NCBI RefSeq assembly: GCF_004522155.1
Contig: NZ_SDEA01000007.1
Span: 62,001 to 126,000 of the forward strand
Direction of reading: 5' to 3'
From: Paracoccus luteus
GTDB taxonomy: Bacteria > Pseudomonadota > Alphaproteobacteria > Rhodobacterales > Rhodobacteraceae
Length of the DNA: 64,000 bases
Shown here: one piece after another, positions 50,138 to 59,265 of the stretch
Layout: the number at the start of each line of letters is the position of its first letter
Numbering within the stretch: the stretch's first letter is position 1
Position numbers and translations under genes: made by a program
Notes under the pieces: model-generated
Database searches by the model: none
Told to the model about the DNA's origin: nothing
The model's input: only the letters and a program-made list of their open reading frames with translations

Positions 50138-51425
50138 CCTGCCGGGCGGCTGGTCGGGCGCGGCCGGCGCTGAAGGCGACCTGTGGGCCGACGATCTGGC
50201 CCCGCCCGACGACGCGATCCTGACACGGGCGGCGGCCGCCGGCACGCCGCTTTACCTTTACGACCTGCGCCGCGTCGCCGCGCGCGCGGCGCGGCTGCGG
50301 ACGGCGTTCCGCGGGCGTCTTGGCCTCAGCTTTGCGGTCAAGGCCAACCCGAACCCGACGCTGCTGCGCGCGCTGGCGGACATGGTGGACACGCTGGACG
50401 TGTCGTCGGGGGGCGAGCTGGCGCAGGCCGCCGCGGCGGGCTGGGACGCGGGCCGCACCAGCTTTACCGGCCCCGCCAAGCGCGCGCCCGAGATCGGGGC
50501 CGCGCTGGCCGCCGGTCTGGGCGAGCTGGTGGTGGAATCGCTGGCCGAGGCGCGGATGGCCGATGCCGCCGCGGCTGGGCTGGGCCTGCGGCAGAAGGTG
50601 GTCGCGCGGATCGCGCCGGACCGGGTGCCCAAGGGCTTTGGCGACCAGATGGCGGGCCGCCCCAGCCCCTTTGGCATCGACGCCGAGGAGGCGGCGGACA
50701 CGCTGGCGCAGATCGCGGCGCTGCGCAATCTGCGGCTGGCGGGGCTGCATTTCTATTCCGGCACGCAATGCCTGCGCGCCGATGCGGTCGTGGAAAACTG
50801 GCGCATCTTCATCGGGCTGGCGCGCGACCTCGCGCCCATGTGCGCGGACGGCCCGTTGCGGCTGATCCTGGGGGCGGGGCTGGGCATCCCCTATCATCTG
50901 ACCGACACGCCCCTGGACCTGCAGGCGATCGCCGACGACATCGCCCCCGACCTGGACGCGCTGGCGGCCGAGGGGCGGTTCGCGCGCCCGCTGCTGGAAC
51001 TGGGGCGCTATCTGGTCGGGCCTGCGGGGTGGTTCCTGACCCGCGTGGTGGCCGTCAAGCAGTCGCGCGGACAGCGGATCGCGCTGTGCGACGGGGGCAT
51101 GAACGCGCATCTGGCGGCCAGCGGGCATTTCGGGATGGTCATCCACCGCAACTATCGCCTGCATCTGGTCGGCGGCGCCGGAGAGGTCGAGCCGGTGAAC
51201 CTGACCGGGCCGCTCTGCACCTCGATCGACCGGCTGGCGCAGGGGGCGATGCTGCCGCGCGTCGAACCCGGCGCGCTGATCGCCATCCACATGAGCGGGG
51301 CCTATGGCCCGACGACCAGCCCGGTGAACTTTATCAGCCACCCGATCCCGCGCGAGGCGGTGGTCGACGCCGAGGGGCGGATCGTTGCGGCCGACTGGCT
51401 GCCGCAGCGCGCGGGGGTCGAGTAG
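50118..51425 (+). CDS. PLP-dependent decarboxylase (DAP/ornithine decarboxylase fold), exosortase-A-associated type
   Basis: The 435-residue protein is a group IV PLP decarboxylase: LGLSFAVKANPNPTLLRAL (PLP lysine), VDTLDVSSGGELAQA, FTGPAKRAPEIGAAL, AGLHFYSGTQCL, LILGAGLGIPY (glycine loop), LLELGRYLVGPAGWFL and TGPLCTSIDRLAQGA with MSGAYGPTTSPVNF near the end. It matches the decarboxylase paired with the ligase and carrier protein in exosortase A loci. It may produce an amine, or decarboxylate a carrier-bound amino acid, for polymer decoration. The start is unclear: TTG at 50118 overlaps the carrier gene, and no ATG is available upstream in frame. Confidence 0.85.
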   Translation: MSPPAADLPGGWSGAAGAEGDLWADDLAPPDDAILTRAAAAGTPLYLYDLRRVAARAARLRTAFRGRLGLSFAVKANPNPTLLRALADMVDTLDVSSGGELAQAAAAGWDAGRTSFTGPAKRAPEIGAALAAGLGELVVESLAEARMADAAAAGLGLRQKVVARIAPDRVPKGFGDQMAGRPSPFGIDAEEAADTLAQIAALRNLRLAGLHFYSGTQCLRADAVVENWRIFIGLARDLAPMCADGPLRLILGAGLGIPYHLTDTPLDLQAIADDIAPDLDALAAEGRFARPLLELGRYLVGPAGWFLTRVVAVKQSRGQRIALCDGGMNAHLAASGHFGMVIHRNYRLHLVGGAGEVEPVNLTGPLCTSIDRLAQGAMLPRVEPGALIAIHMSGAYGPTTSPVNFISHPIPREAVVDAEGRIVAADWLPQRAGVE

Positions 51426-51490
51426 CCGCCGCGCAAGGCTGCGGCGGTCAGGCCAAGGGTCGCCCGCCCGCCCCCGCATCCGGCCGCCGG

Positions 51491-52777
51491 TCACGCATAG
51501 GCATCGAACCCCGCCACCGGCCGCCCCGACAGCAGCGCGTCATAGATCTGCGCCGTATAGCGCGCCTTTTCGTCCCAGTCGAAACGCGCGGCATGGGTCT
51601 GCGCGCGCGCCACCATCGCGCCCAGCGGCGCGGGATCGGTCACGCAGCGGTCCATCGCGGCGCGCAGGTCCACGATCAGCTCCTCCAGCGGGCGCAGCGG
51701 CACGGCGATGCCGCGCCCGTCCGCCGCCAGCGCGCCGGGCGCGCCGTAATCGGCGACAAGGCAGACCATGCCGCAGGCCATCGCCTCGATCACCACGCCC
51801 GCGCCCAGTTCCCGGATCGAGGGAAAGACGAACGCGTCGGCGGCGCGCATGGCGTCGGCCACCTCGGCCTGCGACTTGCGCCCCTCGAAGGTGATGCGGT
51901 CACCCGCGCCCGCCTCGGCGACCATCGCCTCAAGCCGGGGGCGCTCGGGGCCGTCGCCGATGATCGACAGCCGGTGCCCGGCCAGCGCCGGCGAGGTGGC
52001 GAAGGCGCGGACCGCCGCCTCGGGCAGCTTGTAGGGGACCAGCCGCCCCGCATAGAGGAACCGGAACGGCCCCGGCCCGGAAAACGCCGGACGCCGGCCG
52101 CGGGCGTGAAAGATCGCCGGGTCGATGCCGATCTCGGGGAACGGCACGATCCGCGCCGGATCGGCGGCGGTCAGGTCGTCGATGGTGTGCTGGAACGCCG
52201 CCAGCACGCAGTCGGCGCGGCGCCAGGTCCGCCGCGCATAGGGCAGCACGCGATAGGCGCCGCGCAGCGCCCGCAGCCGTTCCTTTTCGCGCCGCTGTTC
52301 GCCGCCATAGGCCGCCGGCCAGTCCAGGTTGCCGTTCAGCGGCCCGATCACGAACGGCTGGCGCGTCCGCCCCGCGATGGGCGAGGGCAGCGTGGGCGAC
52401 ATCGGCGTGATGCGGTGGATCAGGTCGAAATCGCCACGCGCCAGCCGCTGGCGGAACTGGCGCAGTGTCTGATGCTCGAACGCGAGATAGGGCAGATAGG
52501 CCATGATCTGGCTGGTGGACCATGCCACCTGGTCGCCGCCCCGCAGCGCCCGCGCCAGCCGATACATGGGCGCGGCCAGCCATTCGGTGTCGATATAGGC
52601 GACCGGCCCGGTCATGTCGCGCGCGGCCTCGATGTTCGCGCGGTTGCGGACATGGGTGACCAGCGTGATGTCGGCCGCCCGGCCCAGCGCGCGGGCATAG
52701 TTGTATCCCACGATCGGCAGCGAGGGCCATTCGGGGTTGCAGTCCTCGGCGAGGATCAGCACGCGTGGCCGGACCAT
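51491..52777 (-). CDS. GT4 glycosyltransferase
   Basis: The 428-residue protein is a GT-B transferase: RVLILAEDCNPEWPSLPIVGYNYARAL at the N-terminus, FDLIHRITPMSPTLPSP, FVIGPLNGNLDWP, FRFLYAGRLVPYKLPEAAVRAFA, LSIIGDGPERPRLEAMV and FVFPSIRELGAGVVIEAMACG (E-x7-E). It adds a sugar in the cytoplasm. AAGGGGAA lies six bases before the ATG. It is transcribed with the epimerase gene upstream. Confidence 0.9.
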   Translation of the reverse strand: MVRPRVLILAEDCNPEWPSLPIVGYNYARALGRAADITLVTHVRNRANIEAARDMTGPVAYIDTEWLAAPMYRLARALRGGDQVAWSTSQIMAYLPYLAFEHQTLRQFRQRLARGDFDLIHRITPMSPTLPSPIAGRTRQPFVIGPLNGNLDWPAAYGGEQRREKERLRALRGAYRVLPYARRTWRRADCVLAAFQHTIDDLTAADPARIVPFPEIGIDPAIFHARGRRPAFSGPGPFRFLYAGRLVPYKLPEAAVRAFATSPALAGHRLSIIGDGPERPRLEAMVAEAGAGDRITFEGRKSQAEVADAMRAADAFVFPSIRELGAGVVIEAMACGMVCLVADYGAPGALAADGRGIAVPLRPLEELIVDLRAAMDRCVTDPAPLGAMVARAQTHAARFDWDEKARYTAQIYDALLSGRPVAGFDAYA

Positions 52778-52884
52778 CTGGATTCCCCTTTCACGGGCTG
52801 GACGCGCGCACCATAGGCGGGCGGGGCGGCGGCGGCAAACAGCGTTCGCGCTGGCGGTTTGGGCAAACGCGGCCGGGCCGCCGC

Positions 52885-53802
52885 TCAGCCCGCAAAGCTT
52901 TGCATCATGCCGGCGATGCCGTCGCGCAGCTCGACCTGCGGCGTCCACCCCAGCGCCGCCCGCGCCCGGTCGATGGACAGCACGCTGCGCGGCACGTCGA
53001 ACGCCCGCGCCGGGTGATAGGTGACGTCCGGGTCGCGTCCGGTCACGGCGCGGATCAGGTCCAGCAGCTCGTTCAGCGACGCGCCCCGGCCCGACCCGAT
53101 GTTGATCTCGGTCCCGCGGGCGGGCGCGTCGGCGGCCAGCGCAAAGGCCGACGCCACGTCGTCCACATGGACGAAATCGCGCACCACCGACCCGTCGCCC
53201 CAGATCTCGATCGGCAGGCCGAAGGCGGCGTGATGGCAGAATGTCGTCAGCGCGCCCTGCGCCTTGCTGATGTTCTGGCCGGGGCCATAGGGGTTGGCGA
53301 CCCGCAGCGACACGGTGGACACCCCGCGCCCGTCGAAAAAGCGCATGTAATGTTCGCCCGCCAGCTTCGAGATGCCATAGGCCGTGATCGGCCGCGTGGG
53401 ATGATCCTCGGGGACCGGCACCTGCGTCAGCGGGCCATAGACCGTGCCGCCGGACGAGGCGAAGACCATCCGCCGCACGCCCATCTCGGCCGCCGTCTCG
53501 GCCACGGCGACGGTGCCGACGATCCCCCCTTCGGCGTCGGCGCGCGGGTGCAGGTTCGCCTCGCGCGGGAAATGGGTCGAGGCGAGGTGGAAGACGCATT
53601 CCGCCCCCACCATCGCCTCGCGCAGCAGGTCGCGGTTCATGAAGCTGCCCTGCCAGTGGCTGAGCGACGGGTGGTCCGCAGGCCCGGCGATGAAATCCAG
53701 GTTGCGGATCAACCACCCGTCCTCCAGCAGCTGCGCGACAAGCGCCTGCCCGATGAACCCCCCGCCCCCGATGACCAGCGCGACGCGATCGGAAAATGCC
53801 AT
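52885..53802 (-). CDS. NAD-dependent nucleotide-sugar epimerase/dehydratase (GalE-like)
   Basis: The 305-residue extended SDR has VALVIGGGGFIGQALVAQLL (GGxGFIG), CVFHLAS, MVFASSGGTVYGP (Ser) and PITAYGISKLAGEHYM (Tyr-x-x-x-Lys). Further on, VSLRVANPYGPGQ and RDFVHVDDVASAF are hallmarks of the UDP-glucose/UDP-GlcNAc 4-epimerase branch. It supplies a sugar nucleotide for the glycosyltransferases. The exact substrate cannot be decided. Confidence 0.9.
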   Translation of the reverse strand: MAFSDRVALVIGGGGFIGQALVAQLLEDGWLIRNLDFIAGPADHPSLSHWQGSFMNRDLLREAMVGAECVFHLASTHFPREANLHPRADAEGGIVGTVAVAETAAEMGVRRMVFASSGGTVYGPLTQVPVPEDHPTRPITAYGISKLAGEHYMRFFDGRGVSTVSLRVANPYGPGQNISKAQGALTTFCHHAAFGLPIEIWGDGSVVRDFVHVDDVASAFALAADAPARGTEINIGSGRGASLNELLDLIRAVTGRDPDVTYHPARAFDVPRSVLSIDRARAALGWTPQVELRDGIAGMMQSFAG

Positions 53803-53976
53803 GAAACCTCACCTTGCAAGGCAACGCGCGGGCGCGATGCCACCATGAAAAAAGAACCCCGCCCGCGCCTGCGACCCCATCCCGGCGGGTCTGGCGCCCC
53901 TGTGGCGGGGGCGGCTTGCCATCTCGACCAGAATGCGGAAAGTGGGCGCGACCTCAATAGTTTGATCGGGCCATTC

Positions 53977-56385
53977 ATGTCGCAACCCCGGTTTGCGGTT
54001 CTGCCGACCGACCCAGCAGAGCAGCGCGCGCTGGCTGAAGGGCTGTTCGACGCCGGTGATTATCTGGCGCGCAACGCGGATGTGCGTGCCGCCAACCTCG
54101 ACCCGCTGACCCATTACCTGCGCCACGGCTGGCGCGAAGGGCGCAACCCGCACCCGAAGTTTTCCACGTCCGGTTACCTGAATGCCTTTCCGGCCCTGCG
54201 AGAGACAGACGTCTGTCCGTTGGTGCATGCCGCATGGCTGGCGACGCGCCCGGTCGATCCGGCGATAGCGGCGCTGTTCGACGCCGATCATTATCTTGCG
54301 GCCTTTCCGGCCCTGCGTGCCGCAGGCGTCGATCCCTTGCAGCATTATCTGCTGCAAGGCTGGAAGGATGGGGCAGACCCCTCACCTTTTTTCTCGACGC
54401 GCCACTATCTGGAACAAGTGCCGTCGCTGCGCGGGGGCGAGGTCAGCCCGCTGGAGCACTATGTCGCAAGCGGAATGCCCGACGACATCGACATTGCGGC
54501 CGCGCCCCTGGTCGATCGCGCGAACCGCGCCAGCCACGGGTTCTGGAACGCCGAGATCCAGGCTTTGCTGAAATCCGCCGGCTATGATCTGGGACCGTTC
54601 GCGGCGGTGTCCGGCGGCCCCGACGCGGACGTCATCGTGGCGATGTTCTCGCCTGCCGACTATCGCCGGCGGCACGCGCAAGGCAGCGGTCAAAGCGACC
54701 TTGCGCTGCTGACGCGTTACCTGATGTTCGACCTGCCCCGCGGCGTGCCGCCGGGGCCCTTGTTCGATACCGAACACTATCTGCGCCAGCTGAAAGCAGC
54801 GGGCCTTGCCCCCCCGAACGGGCCAGCGTTCCTGGACTGGTTGAAGCGCGGGCACGCGGCGGGGCTGTCGCCGACCCCGGCATTCGATCGCGCGGCCTAT
54901 GCCGCGCTGAACCCCGGCCTTGTCGAGGCCGGCGCGGCGCATTTCGGCCATTGGGTCGTCAACGGGCTGAACGAGCAGCGGCCGGCGCTGGCCGGCATCA
55001 CCCTGGGCGCTTCGCCGCGGGCGGTGGCCGCGGGACCGCACCGGCCGCTGGCACGGGTCTTTGCCGAGGATTTCGCCGGTCCCGCCCACCGGGAACTGGC
55101 CGGGATGCGCAATTTCCGCGAGGGGCGCTTTGATGCGCTGGTCGCCAAGGCGCGCGACATCGAGCCGCTGGTCGGCATCGTGGGCGAGCGCATGGCATCC
55201 TTTCTGCCGCCTTGGCACGACACTGCGTTCCTGCTGTTCAAGGCCTGCGTCGAACGCCTGCCCGCTGGCCAGTATGACACTGTCGTCGCCATGCCCTTCT
55301 GCAAGATGGGCGGCGCGGATTTCGTCGCGGGCGTGCTGACCCGGGCGCTTGACCGGCGTGGGGCGCGGGTGCTGGTGCTTCGGACCGAGCAGGCAGACTG
55401 GGAACGTCCCGACTGGTTCCCGCAGGGTATAGCCACGGCCGATCTGTCCGACCTGCTGGGGCAGGTGGACATGCGGACACGCGCATCGGTCCTGTATGCC
55501 GTGCTGCACCATGCGGGCGCGCGGCGCCTGTTCAATGTCAACAGCCGCGCGGCCTATGAAACGATGCTGCGCTTTGGCGCCCAGCTGTCGCGGTTCATGG
55601 CGCTGTACACCTATTACTTCTGCGCGGACCGGCGGCCCGACGGCACCGAGGTGGGGTATGCGATCGACTTCTTCGCGTCTCTCCAAGGCAATCTCGATTG
55701 CGCGCTGATCGACAATGCCGATTTCGCGCGGGTGCTGGTCGACCGCCATGCCCTGACCCCTGGCATGGCTGCGCGTGTGCAGCCCCTCTATTCACCCGCG
55801 ATGGAGCCGCCTGCGGGCGTTCCCGTGGTCGATGCACAGATCGCGACATCGGCCGGACGGTCCCGGCCGCGGATCCTGTGGGCCGGGCGGTTCGACCGGC
55901 AGAAGCGCTTTGACCTGGTGCAGCAGATTGCGCGGCTTTTGCCCGGCTGGGATTTCCTGTGCTGGGGAAAGGCGGTGCTGGACCAGGCGCCCGACCTGTC
56001 GGCGCTGCCGGACAACATGACGCTGATGGGCACCTACGGCCGCCTGGACGAACTGCCGCTGACGGATTGCGACGGGTGGCTTTACACCTCGGGTTGGGAC
56101 GGATTGCCCACCATCCTGATCGAGATCGCGGCAAAGGGCATGCCGGTCGTCGCCAGCGCCGTGGGCGGGGTGCCGGAACTGGTGGACGACACGACCGGAT
56201 GGCCCGTCGAACCGGGCGCCGGCGCCGAGGCGTATGCCGCCGCGTTGACAGAGATGCTGGCAGACCCGGCCCGGCGCCGTGAACGTGCGACCGCGCTGAT
56301 GGCGCGCGCCCGCGACCGCCATTCATTCGATCACTACTGCGAAGTCCTGGACCGCGTCCTGGCAGCCGAGGAAACAGCACGATGA
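53977..56385 (+). CDS. GT4 glycosyltransferase with N-terminal HYLxxGW-type repeats
   Basis: The 802-residue protein has an N-terminal region (about 20-340) of six to seven degenerate repeats of 40-50 residues with the pattern LFDxxHYLxxxPxLRxxGxDPLxHYLxxGWKxG, as in some large polysaccharide glycosyltransferases. A catalytic GT-B part follows: VVAMPFCKMGGADFVAGVL, ILWAGRFDRQKRFDLVQQIA, NMTLMGTYGRLDELPL, CDGWLYTSGWDGLPTILIEIAAKGMPVVASAVGG (E-x7-like). The region between them is helical. The start at 53977 is chosen as the first family-like Met; an in-frame ATG at 53845 would add 44 unconserved residues. It is overlapped by the following GT2 gene (ATGA). Confidence 0.88.
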   Translation: MSQPRFAVLPTDPAEQRALAEGLFDAGDYLARNADVRAANLDPLTHYLRHGWREGRNPHPKFSTSGYLNAFPALRETDVCPLVHAAWLATRPVDPAIAALFDADHYLAAFPALRAAGVDPLQHYLLQGWKDGADPSPFFSTRHYLEQVPSLRGGEVSPLEHYVASGMPDDIDIAAAPLVDRANRASHGFWNAEIQALLKSAGYDLGPFAAVSGGPDADVIVAMFSPADYRRRHAQGSGQSDLALLTRYLMFDLPRGVPPGPLFDTEHYLRQLKAAGLAPPNGPAFLDWLKRGHAAGLSPTPAFDRAAYAALNPGLVEAGAAHFGHWVVNGLNEQRPALAGITLGASPRAVAAGPHRPLARVFAEDFAGPAHRELAGMRNFREGRFDALVAKARDIEPLVGIVGERMASFLPPWHDTAFLLFKACVERLPAGQYDTVVAMPFCKMGGADFVAGVLTRALDRRGARVLVLRTEQADWERPDWFPQGIATADLSDLLGQVDMRTRASVLYAVLHHAGARRLFNVNSRAAYETMLRFGAQLSRFMALYTYYFCADRRPDGTEVGYAIDFFASLQGNLDCALIDNADFARVLVDRHALTPGMAARVQPLYSPAMEPPAGVPVVDAQIATSAGRSRPRILWAGRFDRQKRFDLVQQIARLLPGWDFLCWGKAVLDQAPDLSALPDNMTLMGTYGRLDELPLTDCDGWLYTSGWDGLPTILIEIAAKGMPVVASAVGGVPELVDDTTGWPVEPGAGAEAYAAALTEMLADPARRRERATALMARARDRHSFDHYCEVLDRVLAAEETAR

Positions 56386-57119
56386 TCGACCTCAGCCTGA
56401 TCCTGACCGCGCACCGCGAGGGTATCCTGGCGGGCACCACGATCCGCAGCGCGCGGGCAGGCATCGACCATGCCCGCGCCAAGGGCGTGCGGATGGAGGT
56501 GGTGGTTGTGCTGGACCGCGCCGACGCGCCCACCCGCGACATCCTGCGCGAAGGCTTTGGCGACGTCGCCGACACGCCTGCCCGGTTCCTCGAGACGGAC
56601 GAAGGCGATCCGGGCGGCGCCCGCAACCGCGGGATCGAGGCCGCTGGGGGCACTGCCGCGACCTTTCTGGACGCCGACGATCTCGTCTCGGAGAACTGGT
56701 TCGCGCGGGCCGCAGCCATGTCGGCCGAACGTCCCGACGCGATCTGGCATCCCGCCTGCTCGCTGGCATTCGGCCAGGAAAAGCACCTGTGGTGGCACGT
56801 CGATTCCGAATCCGCGCTGTTCGATCCGCTTTATCTGGAATGGAGCAATTACTGGATCGCGATTTCCTGTGCGTCGCTTGACCTGTATCGCCGCCATCCG
56901 TTCACGCTGAACGCGCTGCACGAAGGCTTTGGCCACGAGGACTGGCACTGGAACCGCGTGACGCTTGCCGCAGGCCATGCGCATAAACCGGTGGCGGAGA
57001 CGCTTTATTTCTATCGCCGGCGGGCGGGCTCGCAGATGGCCCGCGTTCATGCCGCCGATGGGGTGAGTTGGCCGATGCGCGAACCCCGTCAGCGGGGCGC
57101 GCCGGCTTTCCGCCCATAA
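56382..57119 (+). CDS. GT2 glycosyltransferase
   Basis: The 245-residue protein has LSLILTAHREGILAGTTIRSA, VVVVLDRADAPTRDIL, GGARNRGIEAAGGTAATFLDADDLVSENWF (nucleotide site and DADD) and HEGFGHEDWHWNRVTLAAGH (acidic catalytic region). It is a compact, soluble GT-A enzyme coupled to the preceding GT4 gene. Its last 31 bases overlap the convergent sulfotransferase-like gene. Confidence 0.9.
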   Translation: MIDLSLILTAHREGILAGTTIRSARAGIDHARAKGVRMEVVVVLDRADAPTRDILREGFGDVADTPARFLETDEGDPGGARNRGIEAAGGTAATFLDADDLVSENWFARAAAMSAERPDAIWHPACSLAFGQEKHLWWHVDSESALFDPLYLEWSNYWIAISCASLDLYRRHPFTLNALHEGFGHEDWHWNRVTLAAGHAHKPVAETLYFYRRRAGSQMARVHAADGVSWPMREPRQRGAPAFRP

Positions 57120-58114
57120 ACCCACAGGGCTTCGGCGAAGGCGGCGAACTCTTCCTCGGTCAGGGGCTGATCGTCGTCGCCCGCCTCGGGATAGGCGGAA
57201 AAATCGTCGTCGAACAAGGTCGGCCGGTCCAGCGTCGGCATGAAACGTTCGCGCGCAAGCCGGTTGACCACGTCGAACTGCTGCTGAAAGCGCATCGCCT
57301 CGGCGCGGGCGGGCCGGGCTGGCGGGCCGGGCAGGACACGGATGATGGCAGCCACCACCGGACCACGGTCCGGGTTGACCTTGCGATCCACGATCAGCGG
57401 CACGCGCGCGTTGAACAGCGACAGGAATCGCGCCTGCGCCCGCGACAGCGACGGGTTCGCCTTGGTCATCGCCGGCGGGTCGATGCCCAGTTCGGCGGTT
57501 TGGAAGAAATCCCGCACCACGTCGCCGCCTGCCAGCCGGTTCCGTTCATACAGCCGGGGCGTGATCGCAGCCTGGCCGAACACATCCGCATAGCGCGCCA
57601 TCAGCCCGTGCGGATCATAGTATTGGGGCACGATCCCCCACTGCGGCAGCATCGCCCCGGTTCCGCCACCCTTCAGCCGCGTCGAATGCAGGCTGACCGC
57701 CATCTGGTCCTGCCGGCGCAGATAAACGATGACCCGGACACGGCGGAACGGCGCGCCAAGCAGCTGCGCCAGCCGTTGAACCGACTCGGGCGTGTCCAGC
57801 CGGCCGTGGCAATGCTCGTTCGATATCAGCAGCGTATTGGCGCCCGTCGCCTCGATCTCGGCCGCAAGCCGGGCACGCACGGCATCGACATAGGCGGGCA
57901 GGTCAAGCCCGGTCCGGGCGAGTTCCTGGATCTGGATGCTGTCGTTCGCCCGCGGCCCCATCGCGGCGGCGGCGATCTCCATGTGGTTTTCGGTGCCCAG
58001 CAGCGCGGGATACAGGATGCCGCGTTCAGCCAGGGCGTCCCTGCTGGCCGCCAGCGCCTGCTGGATCGAGGTCGTGCCGGTCTTTTCCGTCCCGATGTGA
58101 AGGATCAGGTCCAT
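57089..58114 (-). CDS. Sulfotransferase-like protein
   Basis: The 341-residue protein has the PAPS-binding start MDLILHIGTEKTGTTSIQQAL (the 5'-phosphosulfate loop K-T-G-T-T-S), LLISNEHCHGRL, RRVRVIVYLRRQDQMAVSLHS (3'-phosphate region with Arg-x-x-x-x-x-x-Ser) and a long helical C-terminus. Such proteins of the rhodobacterial group are usually annotated as sulfotransferase family proteins; direct activity is not proven. It starts one base after the stop of the adjacent sulfotransferase gene, so the two are co-transcribed. Confidence 0.82.
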   Translation of the reverse strand: MDLILHIGTEKTGTTSIQQALAASRDALAERGILYPALLGTENHMEIAAAAMGPRANDSIQIQELARTGLDLPAYVDAVRARLAAEIEATGANTLLISNEHCHGRLDTPESVQRLAQLLGAPFRRVRVIVYLRRQDQMAVSLHSTRLKGGGTGAMLPQWGIVPQYYDPHGLMARYADVFGQAAITPRLYERNRLAGGDVVRDFFQTAELGIDPPAMTKANPSLSRAQARFLSLFNARVPLIVDRKVNPDRGPVVAAIIRVLPGPPARPARAEAMRFQQQFDVVNRLARERFMPTLDRPTLFDDDFSAYPEAGDDDQPLTEEEFAAFAEALWVYGRKAGAPR

Positions 58115-58115
58115 G

Positions 58116-58763
58116 TCAGAGACCCGCGCCCCGCGCCGCGCCCGCCGCCACCGGGGGCAGCAGATCATAGCCGAACTGCTGGAAGTCCAGGCGATAGAAC
58201 TCCTGCATGCGCAGGATGTCGGCGCGGTCCCAGGTCACGGCGGGCACCTCGGCGGCGGTTGCCAGCGCGTGGGGCGCGCGGGCGGGCGGCGGCAGGTCAA
58301 GGTCGCTGGCGATGCGGGTCAGGATGGCGTCGATGCCGTCCTCGAACCGGAAGACGTGCAGTCGGTCGCTCACAAAGCTCCACTGCGGGCGGATGTGGCT
58401 GTCGAAATGGTTGGGGTTCGCGCGGGCGTCGATCAGCGCGCGTTCCAGCCAGCTTGCGAAATGCAGGCTGCCGCCGAAGAACCCCTGCGCGCGCAGCTTC
58501 TGCCGCATGCGGAACTCGCTTTCCATGCGGGTAAAGGGGTTGCGGACGACGGCGAAGGCATAGTCGAAATCATCGCCCCCCCACAGGCAGTCGATGTCGG
58601 TCCACGTCAGGTGCTGGGGGGCGACCTTCAGCGCCTCGGGCTTGGTGTCGGCGTGCAGGCGCACCCGCCCCAGCCCCTGCATCCAGCGCGTGACCGAGGT
58701 GCCGCCGGTCTTGGGGATGTGGACGAACAGCACGCGCCTGCCGTTGATTTCGATGCTTGGCAT
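58116..58763 (-). CDS. Sulfotransferase (carbohydrate-type)
   Basis: The 215-residue protein has RRVLFVHIPKTGGTSVTRWM, the 5'-phosphosulfate-binding loop of sulfotransferase family 2, and FDYAFAVVRNPFTRMESEFRMR, the 3'-phosphate motif. The C-terminal SRLHVFRFEDGID-like segment is also present (SDRLHVFRFEDGI). It would move sulfate from PAPS to a sugar hydroxyl. Start 58763 (MPSIEINGRR) follows AGGGG; ATG at 58793 is also open but has no ribosome site. Confidence 0.88.
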   Translation of the reverse strand: MPSIEINGRRVLFVHIPKTGGTSVTRWMQGLGRVRLHADTKPEALKVAPQHLTWTDIDCLWGGDDFDYAFAVVRNPFTRMESEFRMRQKLRAQGFFGGSLHFASWLERALIDARANPNHFDSHIRPQWSFVSDRLHVFRFEDGIDAILTRIASDLDLPPPARAPHALATAAEVPAVTWDRADILRMQEFYRLDFQQFGYDLLPPVAAGAARGAGL

Positions 58764-58905
58764 GCCGCCCGACCCCTGTTGTTGGCGCGGCATTTCTGCA
58801 CATCGCCGCGCCGGTCACAACCCGCCGGTGCGGCCGCCGGCATCTTGCGGAACGCGGGGGCGCGGGCTAACTGCCGCGGGTGTTTCGCAAGCCGCCCCCT
58901 GCGCC

Positions 58906-59265
58906 ATGACGCCGCGTCTGGATATCGCGCTGTCCGCCGAACCGGGCGGACGGGCGCCGTTCGATCTGCTGTCGGCCGACGGCAGGGTGCTGGGCCGGTG
59001 CGAGGCGGTGCGCCACAATCCCCAGGGTCGCGCGGTCAGCGGCTGGACCACGGCGCGGACCGTCGCGCTGCAGGACGCGGCGGGCGTCTATCCGGGGCGC
59101 GTCGGCGCGCCGCACGCGGGCGCGCAGGCCGCCGGGCACGCGGGCGCGCGCATGTTCCAGGTCGCCGCCCCCGCGGGCGAGCCGCGCGGCTGGCTGGTGC
59201 TGAGCGCGGATGCGGACGGGGATGGCGCCGAGGCGCTGTTCCTGGTCGCAATGGGCCGCCGATGA
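58906..59265 (+). CDS. Hypothetical protein (119 residues)
   Basis: The frame opens MTPRLDIALSAEPGGRAPFD and stops with the next gene's start overlapping as ATGA. The sequence looks like a small beta-rich domain (FDLLSADGRVLGRCEAVRHN ... RMFQVAAPAGEPRGWLVLSADADGDG) without helices or signal peptide. Codon use is normal for the window and coupling to the glycosyltransferase gene supports it. No clear ribosome site is seen and no family is recognised. It may assist the large glycosyltransferase downstream. Confidence 0.6.
   Translation: MTPRLDIALSAEPGGRAPFDLLSADGRVLGRCEAVRHNPQGRAVSGWTTARTVALQDAAGVYPGRVGAPHAGAQAAGHAGARMFQVAAPAGEPRGWLVLSADADGDGAEALFLVAMGRR

Noticed and set aside
53845..53976. 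Earlier ATG for the repeat-bearing GT4
   Set aside because: The added 44 residues are basic and proline-rich without the repeat pattern; kept only as an alternative.
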